Shown: positions 46,468-57,580 of the stretch, piece after piece
How the letters are laid out: every line of letters begins with the position of its first letter
Position numbering within the stretch: the first letter of the stretch is position 1
NCBI GenBank assembly: GCA_001574975.1
Contig: KQ965732.1
Location: forward strand, 62,001 to 126,000
Origin: Gonapodya prolifera JEL478
Taxonomy: Eukaryota > Monoblepharomycota > Monoblepharidomycetes > Monoblepharidales > Gonapodyaceae
Length of the DNA stretch: 64,000 nt
Direction of reading: 5' to 3'
The notes under the pieces: generated by a model
The model's input: only the letters and a program-made list of their open reading frames with translations
What the model was told of the DNA's origin: nothing
Database searches by the model: none
Made by a program: the position numbers and the translations under genes

Positions 46468-48013
46468 CTACAAGGTGGCTTTCGAATGCTCATCCATAAA
46501 ACATGTGACGACATCATCCATCCATTTCTGCAGTGCAGTCCATTGCGGAGTTTTGTCGGGCGTTCTCCCCAGACGAACGAGAACGAGGTCGAGGGATGGA
46601 ACAACCACGATAAATTGACCCTCGAAGCCAGATGCCCGGAAGTATGGGACCTCCGAGTCCCGAGAAATCCACCTAATTTGTCATTATGTTCAGGTTATGC
46701 GAGATTGGAACAGGGAACAAGATGATTGAGAAACGAACCAGTGATACGAATAGTCCAAAATGTCATCAGGGTTTCCGCCAGTCCTGATCATGGCCATGTC
46801 CACCCACGATTTATCGACGAGCCGAACATTATCCCACACTCCCCCTTGCAGATAAAGCATTCCGAGTCGCGCGTAGTCTTCAGCGGTTGCGAAAACAAAA
46901 CTGCTGCCAATTATCGTTCCTGATTGGTCACACACAGCATAGGCGCCCTGCGATACCCCCAATGGATCGAACAGATGCTCCCGAATGAAAGTAGGCCAAG
47001 GAAGAGGGTTTATGATTCTTGTCAAAAGACGGGCAAGGATGTTTGTGGTACCAGACGAGTATCGGAACTCTGTGCCTGTAAGAAGTGATGAGCTTGTATC
47101 GCACCTCAAAAAAAACATATTATTACCCGGCGGTTTTTGAAGGGGTTTCTCCGCTGCATATTTTCCCACGTCGGTCTTTCCCGGTCGACTAAACAACTGT
47201 GAATAACTAGATTAGCCACAAACGACAAAGGCTATGATACAAACGTACCATTTGTTGGACGTCCGACACCGAATGCTTCTCAGCATCATAATCCTCGTTA
47301 AATTCAAGCCCGGACCGCATTTGAAGCTGCAGTTCTCAGGTCACCACTTCTCTCTGCGCCTGCGCCAGCCAACCGACCATTCTCATACCAAATGCCGTAT
47401 CGTTATTTCACCCCGAGGGTCGTCCATCCTTTTCCATTCTTGCACGGCGAACCGCCCATCCTCGAGTCGGAGTCGTCCCAACCCATGGTCGATTGGGGGA
47501 AGCATTTCGGCGCGCTGCACGATCCCAAAGGCAATGTGGGTGATGGACTTCGCCATGGACCAGGATACGAGAGGCCGGTCAGGGGTAATGAGGGGACCTG
47601 CAAGTGGTTCGCGTTCGCGTGTTGGCGCGATGTCTCGAGGCTTTCATTGCATTGCAATTGCATTTCTCCTCACTGTAGAACTCTGCAATGACCTTTCCTC
47701 GGTGCACAATAAACGTCGCAAGGTTGAACCCCATCTGGCCGCAGAGCATGTATTGCAGGATGGAAGGGAATCGACGAGACCGAAACGATTACAAAGCGGA
47801 AGCGACGCAATTGGAGCGATCTAGAACGCCACGAAGCGATCTGGAACCAACCTCTGTACCGCGAACCTCCTCTGGCGTCACTGGCTTCCCCCGCCCGTAC
47901 TCGTACGTGGGCACGTTGTGTCTCGCATCGCGATCGAACGCTTGGAGAAGAGCCCGGAGCTTGGAGAGCTTTTCGTGCGGCAATGATGGGTCTGCGCGTG
48001 GTAGAGGCGCCAT
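46468..48013 (-). CDS. Serine beta-lactamase-fold hydrolase (NylB/esterase type)
   Basis: Member of the class C beta-lactamase/DD-peptidase/6-aminohexanoate-dimer-hydrolase fold, which in fungi includes esterases and amidases. Start MAPLPRADPSLPHEKLSKLR at 48013. Exons then give LCGQMGFNLATFIVHRGKVI, PLVSWSMAKSITHIAFGIVQ with the catalytic S-x-x-K (SMAK), and RMDDPRGEITIRHLV. Next is GTEFRYSSGTTNILARLL, with the Tyr-Ser of motif 2, then EHLFDPLGVSQGAYAVCDQS, SSFVFATAEDYARLGMLYLQ and WDNVRLVDKSWVDMA. The final exon includes GQFIVVVPSLDLVLVRLG and stops at 46468. No signal peptide, so probably intracellular. About five introns. It lies next to, and is oriented like, the alcohol dehydrogenase and monooxygenase genes; ester or lactone hydrolysis in that context is an inference. 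Confidence 0.82.
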
Positions 48014-48163
48014 GGTACGGCAGTAGCACCCAAATGTCGGAATTGGTCGGCTGGGAATGGATCCGATGCCTGAGAGTGATTCTCCGCCCCTTATTTCCAA
48101 CCAAAGACGACGTTTTCTTTCATATGAATTTTCCAATGCTACATTGCTACATAACGAAATAGT

Positions 48164-50298
48164 TCACGCCGCAAAATCGATGATCGTTCTGAAGTGGGCA
48201 AAGTCCCCAAAGCAACATGAATAGGTGAATGGGTGGGGTCGCACAATGGGCTTAACGAGCACAAAAACGCACCTCGCAACACCGCCCTCCTTCAGAAGCG
48301 CAAGAGCTTCGTTACATTCCTCGATTTTGATTCTGCAAGAAGGGATGCGGTGTGGACCGTTAACGAACTCGATACGAAAACAGGGTAACCCCTGCACACA
48401 AAACTTGAGAGACTCACGTTTTGGACACGAGCTCATCCAGTTTGAGTCTCTTCTGCTTGTAGAGCTCGAGCAGGCGGATCATGTCCACGCCCGGGCGCGC
48501 GCTGCCATCTGGGCGGAGGAAAGAATCGCGTCAGCACCGCCACTCCAAAGAAAAACGAGCTCTACACGTACAGTATGACCCCTTGATGCACTTTTCATCC
48601 CTCGCAATCGTGAAGATATCGATCTGAGCCCTGTGGCTTGACGGCTACGTCATCGTTGCACGTAAGGTCAGGTCAATCTCGCCATGTCGCCGTCGCTGTG
48701 CGCACAACCGAGCCCAGGAGTACGTACAGCCATTCCCACAATCACAGCCGTGCCGCCCGGCCTGATCATCTCCACGCACTGCTCCGACGTCCGTGCGGAT
48801 CCGAGTGCGTCGATCGCAAAGTGCGCGCCGCCCCCGGTGAGCTTGGTGACTTCGGCGACCGCGTCGACGGTCCTGGCGTTGATGGTGTGCGTGGCGCCGA
48901 AATCGCGGGCGGCTTCGAGCTTGCTTTCGAAAACTTGGAGAGCCATGAGTAGAAAGAGGCCGGTACGTCTTTTACGCAAGAAACAGAAACTCACTGTCGA
49001 CAGCGATGATCATCCCCGCGTTGTTGAGTTTGGCGCCCTGGACGCAGTTGAGGCCCACGCCGCCGCACCCGACCACCACGCACGAGGAGCCGACTTCCAC
49101 TTTGGCCGTGTTGATCGCCGCGCCGACGCCGGTCTTTAGTTGTGGCAGGAGGCAGTAACAGTGAACATGAGCTCTGGGGACGATGGTAAAGGAAGATCCC
49201 GCCACACGTACCATGACACCGCATCCCACGAGCACGGCGCGGTTGAGCGGGATGGTCTTGTCGATCGGCAGGACGTTCTCCTCGCTCACGACACAGTCCG
49301 TCGCCCAGCATCCGAGCTGGCACAAGGTACAAGGGGCGAGAGGGAAAATGTTCTGAGACAATGCGAAGGGGTGCGTGCGTGTGGTGACTAAATCGCGTCT
49401 TACCGATGACATGGCGTAGCAGGGTTCACCGTCGACCCAGATGCGGTTGGTTCCGTCGAACATGGTGCCGGGGTAGCGCGGGTGGCCCTAAGCCAGCGCA
49501 GCGGGATTCGAGCACACATGTCAGGACGCTAGTGTGACTCGTCACCCGAATGAACGGGAACGGGCGGTGACCAACCTTGCACAAACTTGGCCTTCCAACT
49601 TGGCAATTGTCGCACCGTCCGCAGTTCTCCTTGAACAGAAGGATGACGTGGTCGCCGGGCTTCACCCTCGTGACGGCAGCCCCGACAGATTGGACCACGC
49701 CGGCGCCTTCGTGGCCGAGCACGATGGGGAGCTTGAAGCGGCTTCCCCAATCGCCTTCAGCAACCTGGTTTTTGTTTTTTTTAACAAAAAGAAAGGTGAA
49801 GAGGAAACATGGCATCGTAAAGTTTGAAGGGATCAAGTTGGTCCAGTATGTAGTCGATTGGCAGCGGAAAGCTTTTAACCCACGTGGAGATCAGATCCAC
49901 ACACTCCTGCAGAGTGGATCTTGACATGGACCTGCCGAAAACATTGGAAAACGGTTGACGATGTGAGGGGGCCGAACTCATGCCCAAGCTGACTTGACTT
50001 ACCTCGAGGGGCTTCGGCTGGTCAATCTCAACGTCCTTGATCTACAACGGGGTATAAAAACAGGCGACACATGAGAGATAGGATCGGCTTGTGAACGTGA
50101 TTAACTCGACGTTGTAAAGACCGAGCATAGCCATCGGGAAGAACCACATTACAGTACCAGCGGTCCTCCATCGATCGCCCGCCTAAAAAGAGCGCGACCT
50201 CGCCGACTCCTCACCTGCAGCTTCTGTTTCGCACCAAACAGGACAGCAGCGCGTGCTTTGATCCGCGGAGGTTGGGTGCCGTTTGTGGATGAAGACAT
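48164..50298 (-). CDS. Zinc-dependent medium-chain alcohol dehydrogenase
   Basis: NAD(P)-linked alcohol/aldehyde oxidoreductase. Start [20 protein letters not shown]; then [13 protein letters not shown] and [17 protein letters not shown] with the catalytic zinc Cys. [20 protein letters not shown] carries the zinc His and Glu. [18 protein letters not shown] supplies all four structural-zinc cysteines. Then [40 protein letters not shown] and [20 protein letters not shown] (Rossmann GxGGxG), and [19 protein letters not shown]. The C-terminus ends [10 protein letters not shown] after a last intron. Residues fit the family that includes S-(hydroxymethyl)mycothiol- and aryl-alcohol-type dehydrogenases; the true substrate is not readable. 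About ten small exons. Stop at 48164. Confidence 0.88.
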
Positions 50299-50608
50299 GG
50301 ATGCGGTGGCGCAGGTTGTGGGAGAATGTGTTTAGGGAGATGCGACGGGATGCAGCGAATTGAAGCGATGAGTGGATGTGCTGTGATGCACGAGTGTCGG
50401 ATTCTTCACGGGCCGTGCCGTGGAACCAAAAACTCTTAACTCACATACTACACGTCGGAACCAAATACACTTTAGTTCCCCACACTCTGCCTGAAACAAG
50501 TTCCGGCAGCTAACGATCTTAACGACTGACAATTACATTGATATACTTTTTAGTAGAACTACACGCCATTCATGCCCCGACCCAATGCATTGTTGCAGGT
50601 GTCTACAA

Positions 50609-52480
50609 CTAGAACGCAAAGGGCCTTATCCTTTCCCTTTCCCCCTCCTCTGGCTTCCCCTCATTGGGCTTATCCACAAACTCCGGGTACAGATAAAACG
50701 CCAAATCTTTTCCCTCCCGCTGCTTCAAACTCCACCCGTCGCCAAGCCATGCGAGCCGATTGACCCTTTTCCCACCGTCTTCCCCAACATACTCGTAATC
50801 ATAGTCTTCCCAGCGAGTACTCCGCAGCGACTCAATGCAATGCAGCGTACTCCCAGGCCACAGACCCGTCACTTGCCCCTTCCCGTTCTTGTACCAACTC
50901 CGGCAGCCGTCAAGGTACACTGTCCCCTTGAAATATTCATCCACGTACTCGGTGAAGTCGCGCACCCGATCCGCGTTCGGCGCCATGCTCCTAATATTGT
51001 CCCTTTGGATCTTGCGCACACACCGCACAATGTAATCCCCCGCGCTCTCGATCATCATAGTCAGGCTGCCTGTCCCAATCGCGCTGTTCGGGCCCAGCAT
51101 CATAAACATGTTGGGGAACCCGTCGGTGGTCACACCCAGGTACGACGTGGCGCGTTCAGACCAGTGGTCCACCAGCGTGCGCCCTCCAGAGCCCACGACG
51201 GGGAAGGGCGGCGGTGCCGAAACATGGAACCCCGTAGCGCACACCAAGACATCCAACTCGTGCAACGTTCCGTCCTTTGTGACCACCCCTCGCGGATCGA
51301 CTTTCGCAATCTCCTGCGTCACAAACGTCACATTAGGTTGCGTCAGTGCCTCGAGGTACCCGGGCCCTGGGGTGAGACGGCGGCACCCAGGGGAGAAGCT
51401 TGGGACGAGGAACTCGGCAATGTCCGGGCGCGACGCAAGCCGCGCGCGCATGCTCTCCCCAAAGAACTGCTTCGCTCCCAAATTAAACTCCGTCCCCAAG
51501 ATCGTGAACGCATGGATCGAATTCCCGTCCTCCTCAATCGCCAAGCGGAACTTGTAGTACGCCTCCGGGTCCGACCGGAACTTGGCCTTCATGTCCTCCG
51601 GGATGTCCGTCCCCGTGAACCCCAGCGTATCCCACATGGCCTGCCCGAACGGCGGCGATATCCACGTCTTGCTGCGCACAAAGCATGAGAGGTTGACGCC
51701 GGGCAGCTTTTGCAGCTGCGGCACGATCTGGATTGAGCTGCTGCCAGACCCAATCACACCGACGCGCTTGTTGGTGAAGTCATACCTTGCGTGAATTGAA
51801 TGGAGTCGTCAACAACATGCACAAGCATCCTAAGGAAAGGAAGGCAGCAGTCGGGACACTCACTGTGAATTCCACGCTGCGGAGTGCATTGTCTCTCCCT
51901 GGAAGCTGTCAAGCCCCTCGATCTCAGGCCACGCTATGGCGTTCAAGGCACCCCTCGCGCTCACAAGCACTTCCGCTCTATCCTCTTCCACCGACCCCGT
52001 TGCCACATCCCGCACCTTGACCACCCACTCGCCCTTTGGCGCGTCCCAATTGCACCCCACCACGCTCTTCCCGAGCTTGATGAACCGATATGCCCCAAAT
52101 TTGGCCGCCGTCCGCGAAAGATACGCCTGGATCTCCTGCGCGGGGGCGTACAGCGCGCTCCACTCCACGTTGGGCTCGAAGCTGTACTGGTACGAGTGGC
52201 TCGGGATGTCGCACGCACACCCGGGGTACCTGTTCTCCCACCACGTTCCGCCCAGCCCGTTGTTTTTCTCGTATATCGTTAGCGCGACGTTACGCAGCCG
52301 TTGTGGGATCCTGATGCCCATGTAGATCCCCGAGTAGCCGGAGCCGATCACGATCACGCGAAGGGGGCGGTGGTTTTCAACGGGGTGCGTGGGGAGCGTG
52401 AAGGGGGCACGTGTCCCGTCAGTCTGGGGCGACGTTTCGGTGCCACGAGAGTGAGTGGTGTGTTCCCGTGGTGTCGACAT
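50609..52480 (-). CDS. Class B flavoprotein monooxygenase, Baeyer-Villiger type
   Basis: FAD/NADPH enzyme that converts ketones to esters or lactones. Start MSTPREHTTHSRGTETSPQT at 52480. The FAD site is RVIVIGSGYSGIYMGIRI, then YEKNNGLGGTWWENRYPGCA and DIPSHSYQYSFEPNVEWS, both typical of BVMOs. The BVMO fingerprint is present as FQGETMHSAAW. After one intron (about 51,776-51,862) the NADPH site is RVGVIGSGSSSIQIVPQLQ. Then LTPGPGYLEALTQPNVTFVT, LDVLVCATGFHVSAPPPFPV, FPNMFMMLGPNSAIGTGS and GKGQVTGLWPGSTLHC. Ends at 50609. About 590 residues, normal length. No signal peptide. The ketone substrate is unknown. A roughly 150-bp repeat shared with the bZIP2 3' end lies just upstream of its start. 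Confidence 0.9.
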
Positions 52481-52659
52481 CGTTGTTCGTCAAGGCGAAG
52501 GGGCTGGATTGGGACGATGATGGCACGTTTGGGAGTTGCGATACAATCGACCACTTCTTCACCTTTTGATGATGATCTGCCAACGAGACTGCCTCGATCT
52601 GTACCATGACTCCTTTCCTCGGCCCGATTCCATCCGAGTGGTGGGAGACAGGGAATCAT

Positions 52660-52860
52660 TCACCGTCCGGTATTTCGGTTGTTTCTCCCCCATTTTCGAT
52701 TTGTATTTCCCTCGATATTCTACCAGAAAAAGATGAAAGCAAAAACTTCTGCGACGACTCTTCGACTCTTTGACTCACGACTCCTCGAATCTAGTTGAAT
52801 GCATTTCCACAATTTCCTCCCTCACATACCTCCTCCCACTTCCCCTTTAAAACCACGAAA
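52660..52860. repeat. Dispersed repeat, copy 1
   Basis: Matches 57,380-57,580 in direct orientation: both contain CATTTTCGATTTGTATTTCC, TACCAGAAAAAGATRAAAG, CTTCTGYGACGACTC and CTCTTTGACTCAYGACT in the same order. Identity is about 75-80% by eye over 150 bp. This copy lies upstream of the monooxygenase start. Confidence 0.8.
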
Positions 52861-53511
52861 TCCGTGCAACAAGAGGCCATGGGAAAGTAGGGTAAGACAT
52901 GTTTTGCTGTCCGCTTTGGATGAACATGCACGCCAAGTCAGTAGGCGACCACCTTTCACGAGAGATCAAGCCGCAGTAGCGAGGGAGTTTCGCTTGGTTT
53001 CCTCAAAGTATAAGTTCACTCGCACCTCTTGTTTCATTGCTCTCGTATGTACATTTCTACTCAATATATTTATTACAAACACGCCCGCGGTACTGTGACG
53101 CAATGCCCAATCTCGCGTCTTCTTCTTCAGTGCGAAGCGGTGATAAAAGTGGAGACACCGAACGTTAGGTTCCGTTGACAACAATGAGGCAAGGCACTCA
53201 CAAATGCCCCGTTGGGCGAGCACTAAGTTGGTACGCCAGGGCGCACGGCGGACCTGGGCCATCCCTGCGAACGCAAAATGGCTCGAGAAATTGCCTCGTC
53301 GCATAAAACTTCAGCGACTTACCAAGAGTTTGGGATGCGAGCATCGCCCCGTTGGTTTTGTGTTTGACAGGCCCTCATGTGGGAGAAAGAAGAGAGGAGG
53401 GGGAGTCCACCCCATCACGCGTGTAAGAAAAGCAAAGAGTTTCAGTAGACTCCCCTGGAACTGATAGAGCATCACATACCATACGAGACCAAAAAGAGCG
53501 ATGATGCACTT

Positions 53512-53703
53512 GATGGGACGAGGTGGAGGATATCGTTCGTGGGGCTACACCCCGTCAACATGGTAGTGTATTATTGATGGGACGGGGTGGAGCAAATCGT
53601 TCCTGGGACTCCACCCCGTCAAACTTGGTAGTGACTTGTTGATGGACGGAGTGGAGTAAATCGTTGGTGGGACTCCACCCCGTCAAATGTGGTGGTTTGT
53701 TGC
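53512..53703. repeat. Tandem array of three ~65-bp units with inverted arms
   Basis: Units start at 53512, 53576 and 53641. Each has a left arm GACGGGGTGGA (or one-base variants) and a right arm TCCACCCCGTC. In unit 2 the arms (53581-53591 and 53610-53620) are perfect reverse complements, 18 nt apart. In unit 3 they are 53645-53655 and 53674-53684 with one mismatch; in unit 1 about 53517-53527 and 53546-53556 with two. The core ATCGTT and the trailing TTGGTAGTG are also shared. Confidence 0.85.
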
Positions 53704-53894
53704 GGCTACAGGTGAACTAATGGATAGTTTTTAGTGCGATGCATCGTCAGTTACGACAGAAGCTCAAAAAGCATTGAACAAGACCACTGACGATAACCAA
53801 AGTTATGAGCACCGAAAACGTTATGAGCGCAGCTTTTGCTTTGACACCAGAACCCACCAACACGGAAAGCGGTGCGTGGCGGAGAGGAAGGAGT

Positions 53895-54009
53895 GAGGAG
53901 TTGGGAGTTGGGAATAGAGTGTGGAAGAGGAAGGCGGAGCGAGGCGGAGTGGGAGGAGTTGGGAGTTGGGAGTTGGGAATGGAGTGTGGAAGAGGAAGGC
54001 GGAGCGAGG
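53895..54009. repeat. GA-rich minisatellite
   Basis: Two long, nearly identical units (53895-53944 and 53953-54009), each made of two or three GTTGGGA 7-mers followed by ATGGAGTGTGGAAGAGGAAG and GCGGAGCGAGG. Decayed versions continue to about 54,075. It separates hairpin units 3 and 4 of the neighbouring array. Confidence 0.8.
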
Positions 54010-54220
54010 TGGAAAGGGAGGAGGAGGGAATTAGAAATGGAGGTAGGAAATGGAAGGCGGAGAGGAGGTGGGAAGACGGAAGGGAAGCCGACCACCAACT
54101 GCCTGATAAGTAAAGCAACGTCAGAAACGAATACTTGGCAGAAGACATCAGATTTCTCACCATCGAGTTGAATGACATAACGTTTTTGAACTTGATGGTG
54201 TGCAGTAAAATACCGTACTT

Positions 54221-54276
54221 GTTGGACGGGATAGGATCGTAGTGAGGTGCCTGGAGTTGAGACCTCACCCCGTCAA
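54221..54276. repeat. Diverged fourth hairpin-array unit
   Basis: Reads GTTGGACGGGATAGGATCGT and, 22 bp on, ACCTCACCCCGTCAA, keeping the GACGGG and CACCCCGTCAA ends of the array at 53.5 kb. It has its own internal arm pair, GTGAGGT (54,242-54,248) with ACCTCAC (54,262-54,268). Confidence 0.6.
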
Positions 54277-54645
54277 TCTGCTCTCACATGCCACGGGATG
54301 GAGTATCAGGGATGGTCCACCACACCACCGCCAACAGCCACTGTTTGAGCAAGAAAATCAGTCAGATGGGAACAAAGATCAAGGGAGGCGTGACCCACAG
54401 CAGTCAGTCGGAGAGAGCTTGCACATGCTCGGGAAAGCTGCACAACCATTCCTTCGCATGCAGCATCTCCTTGGTCCGTGGTTGGCTGACCATGCTGGCG
54501 ATGGTACACTTACTGAGCTGAGAGGTCAAGAGCTGAGGGATCAAGACAGAAATCGATTTGATGTGCGAAGAGCGAAAGAGGAAAGCACTCAAATCCGTGA
54601 TCACCCAGTCTAAAAACCACATCAGTTTTTCGAACTTAATCCCGC

Positions 54646-56650
54646 TCAACGTCCCAGAGGAACGATCTTGGTGACTTGTCGCGCCAGACGCTCATCAGCG
54701 TCTGGCGCGTTTTGCGTTTTGCTTTTGGCTCCCCCCGTTTCCGCCCGCTCCTCGTCGTCCGCCAAGGTTTGCGCTGAGGACGCGCTGGCAGGGCTACCAT
54801 GGTCAGTGGCCTTGCCCTTGGCCTTTTCGCGATGCGACTTGATAACAATGCAAGCGGCCGGGACGACAAGTCGGACTCAGAAGGAGCGGTACGGATGGTG
54901 CGGGGAGGGCGAGTTGTTGGGTAGTGGATGGAGGTGAGAAGGAGGCGGGAGCGGAGGGGAGGATGTGCGAAGTCGTGGACAGAGGCGGGAAGGATGGGAG
55001 TGGAAGGACGGGGACGGGGACGACTGCGGGGGCTGGAAGGTATTCCCCCACACCAGCAGACGAAAGCTGGCTCGGGCCGGCAACTAGCTGCGGCGGGGGG
55101 GGGAGAAGACACCGCCACTGGGGATGGAGGAGCGGACGCCACGGGCGCCACTGAATCGTGTGGCTACGAATTTCATTCAACAGAACGAGAAAACAACCTT
55201 CAGTCGATTCAAGACGGTAATATGCTCACCTGTTGGTTCATCGCGACCCCTCTCAAGGGCCATTGAGACACGGGCGCCACAGGTGCTGGGGCTGCAGATG
55301 ACACAGCCGACCACGCGAGACCGGGACGTGCATTGGCACGTGGGGATACACGGTGGAGGGTGCCAGTGGAGGAAAGACGGGACCAGGGAGGACGGACGCA
55401 AAGAGGGGAGCACGCGCCGTGGGCGCCATGTTGGTGAGGCGGTATGTGTACTCAGCCTGCGAAGGGGAACAGAGGTCACTTTCCAAATCATGTCGAGCAA
55501 AATCCTGAACAGAAGCTTAACGTACCCGCAGCTGTTCGTGTTGCCACTGCAGGAAGCGGACTTCCTGCCGAACTCGTTCCAGCTCCTGATGCTTCCGTTG
55601 CATCAGGTCTGCCTGGGACGCAACTTGCCGCCGGAGGCCCAGTATCATGTTCTCCAACGACCGCTTCTCATTGATCATACGCTGGATGATGAGATTGCGG
55701 GCAATCAGATCCTCCTGCAATTGCTTGAACTGTGCGCCGGCATCCTTGGAGTTCTTCCCCAATTGAGCGGACATCTGAGCATGCAAGAGGAGAAAGAACA
55801 CGATTCTGTCAGATCTTGCCCTGCTTGTGCACTAAACGAAAACGGTTCCTCACCTTAAACAGCTTGGCATTGTGCATAACCCGGTCGAGGGTGCATGCCT
55901 CAATCTGCCGCCTCAATGCGACCGTCTGCTCCTCGCAAGATACCAGCAACTTGTACTGCAAGTCGGTGGCGGGGTCCAGCATGAAAACAAAAGCGCGGCG
56001 GAAACCACGCTCGCCCCAGATCGACCAGAAACGTTGGTGAGCGTGTGGGAGGGACCAATAGACCTCATACCAAACGCGACCTAGAACGGGCGCGATGATG
56101 CGCCACACGAGATTGATGACGAACATCAAGACGTAATCTGCGCGATTTCAAGATGAATGGAAGAAAGAATCACGAGGCAATGCATTGAAGGCTTTCGTAC
56201 ACCCTATGGCAGTAGGAAAGAATCAACGGTACCAGGAAGCGAGTGAGAATGAAGCGAAAAGGAGCAGGTGCACGGTGATGTAGGCCAGAAGTACCACCGC
56301 GTAGTGAGAGATCCGACCAAGACGTTGCCTCCAAAACTCGACAATGGGCCGTCGAGTCTGGGGCGGGAGCAGGGCGACGGGAAGGAGTAGGACTCCTGCA
56401 TGACTAAGAATCGAGTTATGGACAGAAAGCACCCGAATCCAATTAATCGAGCAACATATCAATCCAAAGCACACCCCCCCACCCCCCCCGGCAAAAGAAG
56501 TGAACACCGACCATGCATCGTCAGAAAGCACCGCGGACCCAAAGAGTCCTTGAAGCAATCCTCCGCATTGGTGGCCCAAGACGCCAGAAGAGAATACCAC
56601 CGGTTCCCCACTGCTCCCACTGCTGAGAGCAGAGGTTCCAACAGTGGGGC
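54646..56650 (-). CDS. Multi-pass membrane protein with C-terminal coiled coil, unrecognised
   Basis: Readable exons from 5' to 3': a region at 56,460-56,640 whose frame is unclear; HAGVLLLPVALLPPQTRRPI then ISHYAVVLLAYITVHLLLFA (two hydrophobic segments, about 56,225-56,400). Next VLMFVINLVWRIIAPVLGRV, WYEVYWSLPHAHQRFWSIWG and DPATDLQYKLLVSCEEQTVA (55,850-56,140). Then a strong coiled coil, SAQLGKNSKDAGAQFKQLQE to ADLMQRKHQELERVRQEVRF (55,530-55,770). A Pro/Ala/Ser-rich part follows. The best C-terminal frame is HREKAKGKATDHGSPASASS to RLARQVTKIVPLGR with a stop at 54646; another frame stops at 54636. The number of N-terminal exons and the start are not resolved; an upstream exon as far as 57,100 is possible. 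I do not recognise the family; three helices plus a long cytosolic coiled coil suggest a tether or scaffold, which is only a guess. Confidence 0.5.
54680..54709. repeat. Perfect 13-bp inverted repeat with 4-nt loop
   Basis: CGCGCCAGACGCT (54680-54692), CATC, AGCGTCTGGCGCG (54697-54709). Perfect GC-rich stem inside the last exon of the coiled-coil membrane-protein gene. Confidence 0.9.
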
Positions 56651-57539
56651 CGAGAAGAAAACCGGTAAAGAGGATCAGGACCAGAGTAGATCACGCGTAA
56701 GATAGAATCTTAAAGTTTCTGTCGATGGAAGGGCGAAATGAGGAGGCGAAATGTCAGACAACTGTACCCCAAGGGTGACCCCCACCCCAGGGCCACCAGA
56801 CCGCCGCCACCGTCGAGGGTTCGCCATTGCCGCGCATCACGCAACCGCAAGCGACGCCACCGAGTCTCGAGCCAGAGTTATCGACGTCCGGCCGCAAACC
56901 GGTGCTGTTCCAGCTCTGACAGCATCGGCCTGGTGTCACCCAGTGCGGCAGACGAGCATTCCAGCGAGTCTCAAAGCTGTATCACGTTACGGAAGGCTCT
57001 CTGCGTGGCCGGGATCGACCTCTGGTGGGATTGGAATGCGTACGGCATCGTGGGGGAAGGGAACCGGCGGTGGCCTGAAATCTTCGGCCACCCTGCGGTA
57101 TGATGTGTAACAGAACAATCATTGCAGCGCCAAGATCAGGGCAAGTGCGGCGGAGACACATTGCGTGCATACGGAATTACATGAAAATCATATCATGAAT
57201 GCGTTGTGATCGGTGTTTGGAGTACCGACTCTCGCGAGTTCCTGGAAGATAAGGTCGTCTGCGCAACGGATCACCATTTATGGTGATATGGGCAGTCTTC
57301 TTTTCTTGGTAAACAGTAAAAGATTACACGGTTTCCGTATGATACATATCGTTTGCCGTTTTGGATTGTATGCGCCGTTCTCACCGTTTGAATGTTGGTT
57401 TTCCACCCCATTTTCGATTTGTATTTCCCTCTTTATTATACCAGAAAAAGATAAAAGACAAAAGCTTCTGTGACGACTCATCAACTCTTTGACTCATGAC
57501 TGCTCGAAATTTAGATGAAGTTCCACGAAATTTCTTCCT
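56651..57539. other. Intergenic, no clear gene
   Basis: Open frames at 56,738-57,110 (plus) have Arg/Pro/Ser-biased composition and no domain. The 3' flank of bZIP2, including repeat copy 2, lies at the right end. A 5' exon of the coiled-coil gene could be hidden here. Confidence 0.4.
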
Positions 57540-57580
57540 TCACATGTCCCCTCCCACCGACCCCCCAGCACCACGTCCCG
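57380..57580. repeat. Dispersed repeat, copy 2
   Basis: Direct-orientation partner of 52,660-52,860. It covers the 3' UTR and, on the right, the last codons of the bZIP2 gene (stop at 57540). Because the homology continues a little past the stop into coding sequence, a duplicated bZIP gene end is a simpler source than a mobile element. Confidence 0.75.

Larger units (their letters stand above)
52481..54645. other. Gene-poor repeat-rich region
   Basis: About 2.2 kb without a supportable gene. It contains one copy of a dispersed repeat (52,660-52,860), a tandem array of hairpin-forming units (53,512-53,703, with a diverged copy at 54,221-54,276) and a minisatellite (53,895-54,009 and decaying onward). 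Minus-strand frames at 52,966-53,304 and 54,404-54,649 and one at 53,747-54,268 are open but built partly from repeats. Confidence 0.6.

Noticed and set aside
50585-51688. 367-residue plus-strand open frame
   Set aside because: Antisense shadow of the monooxygenase gene; Arg/His/Pro-rich, with no domain.
53747-54268. 173-residue minus-strand frame with a hydrophobic C-terminal segment
   Set aside because: Most of it is a translation of the GA-rich minisatellite (repeating LPLPHSIPNSQLPTP), and the true coding status of the hydrophobic end cannot be shown.
52660-57580. Retrotransposon or DNA transposon between the two dispersed repeats
   Set aside because: No reverse transcriptase, integrase or transposase motif was seen in any frame, and the repeats cover a gene's 3' end instead of forming LTRs.
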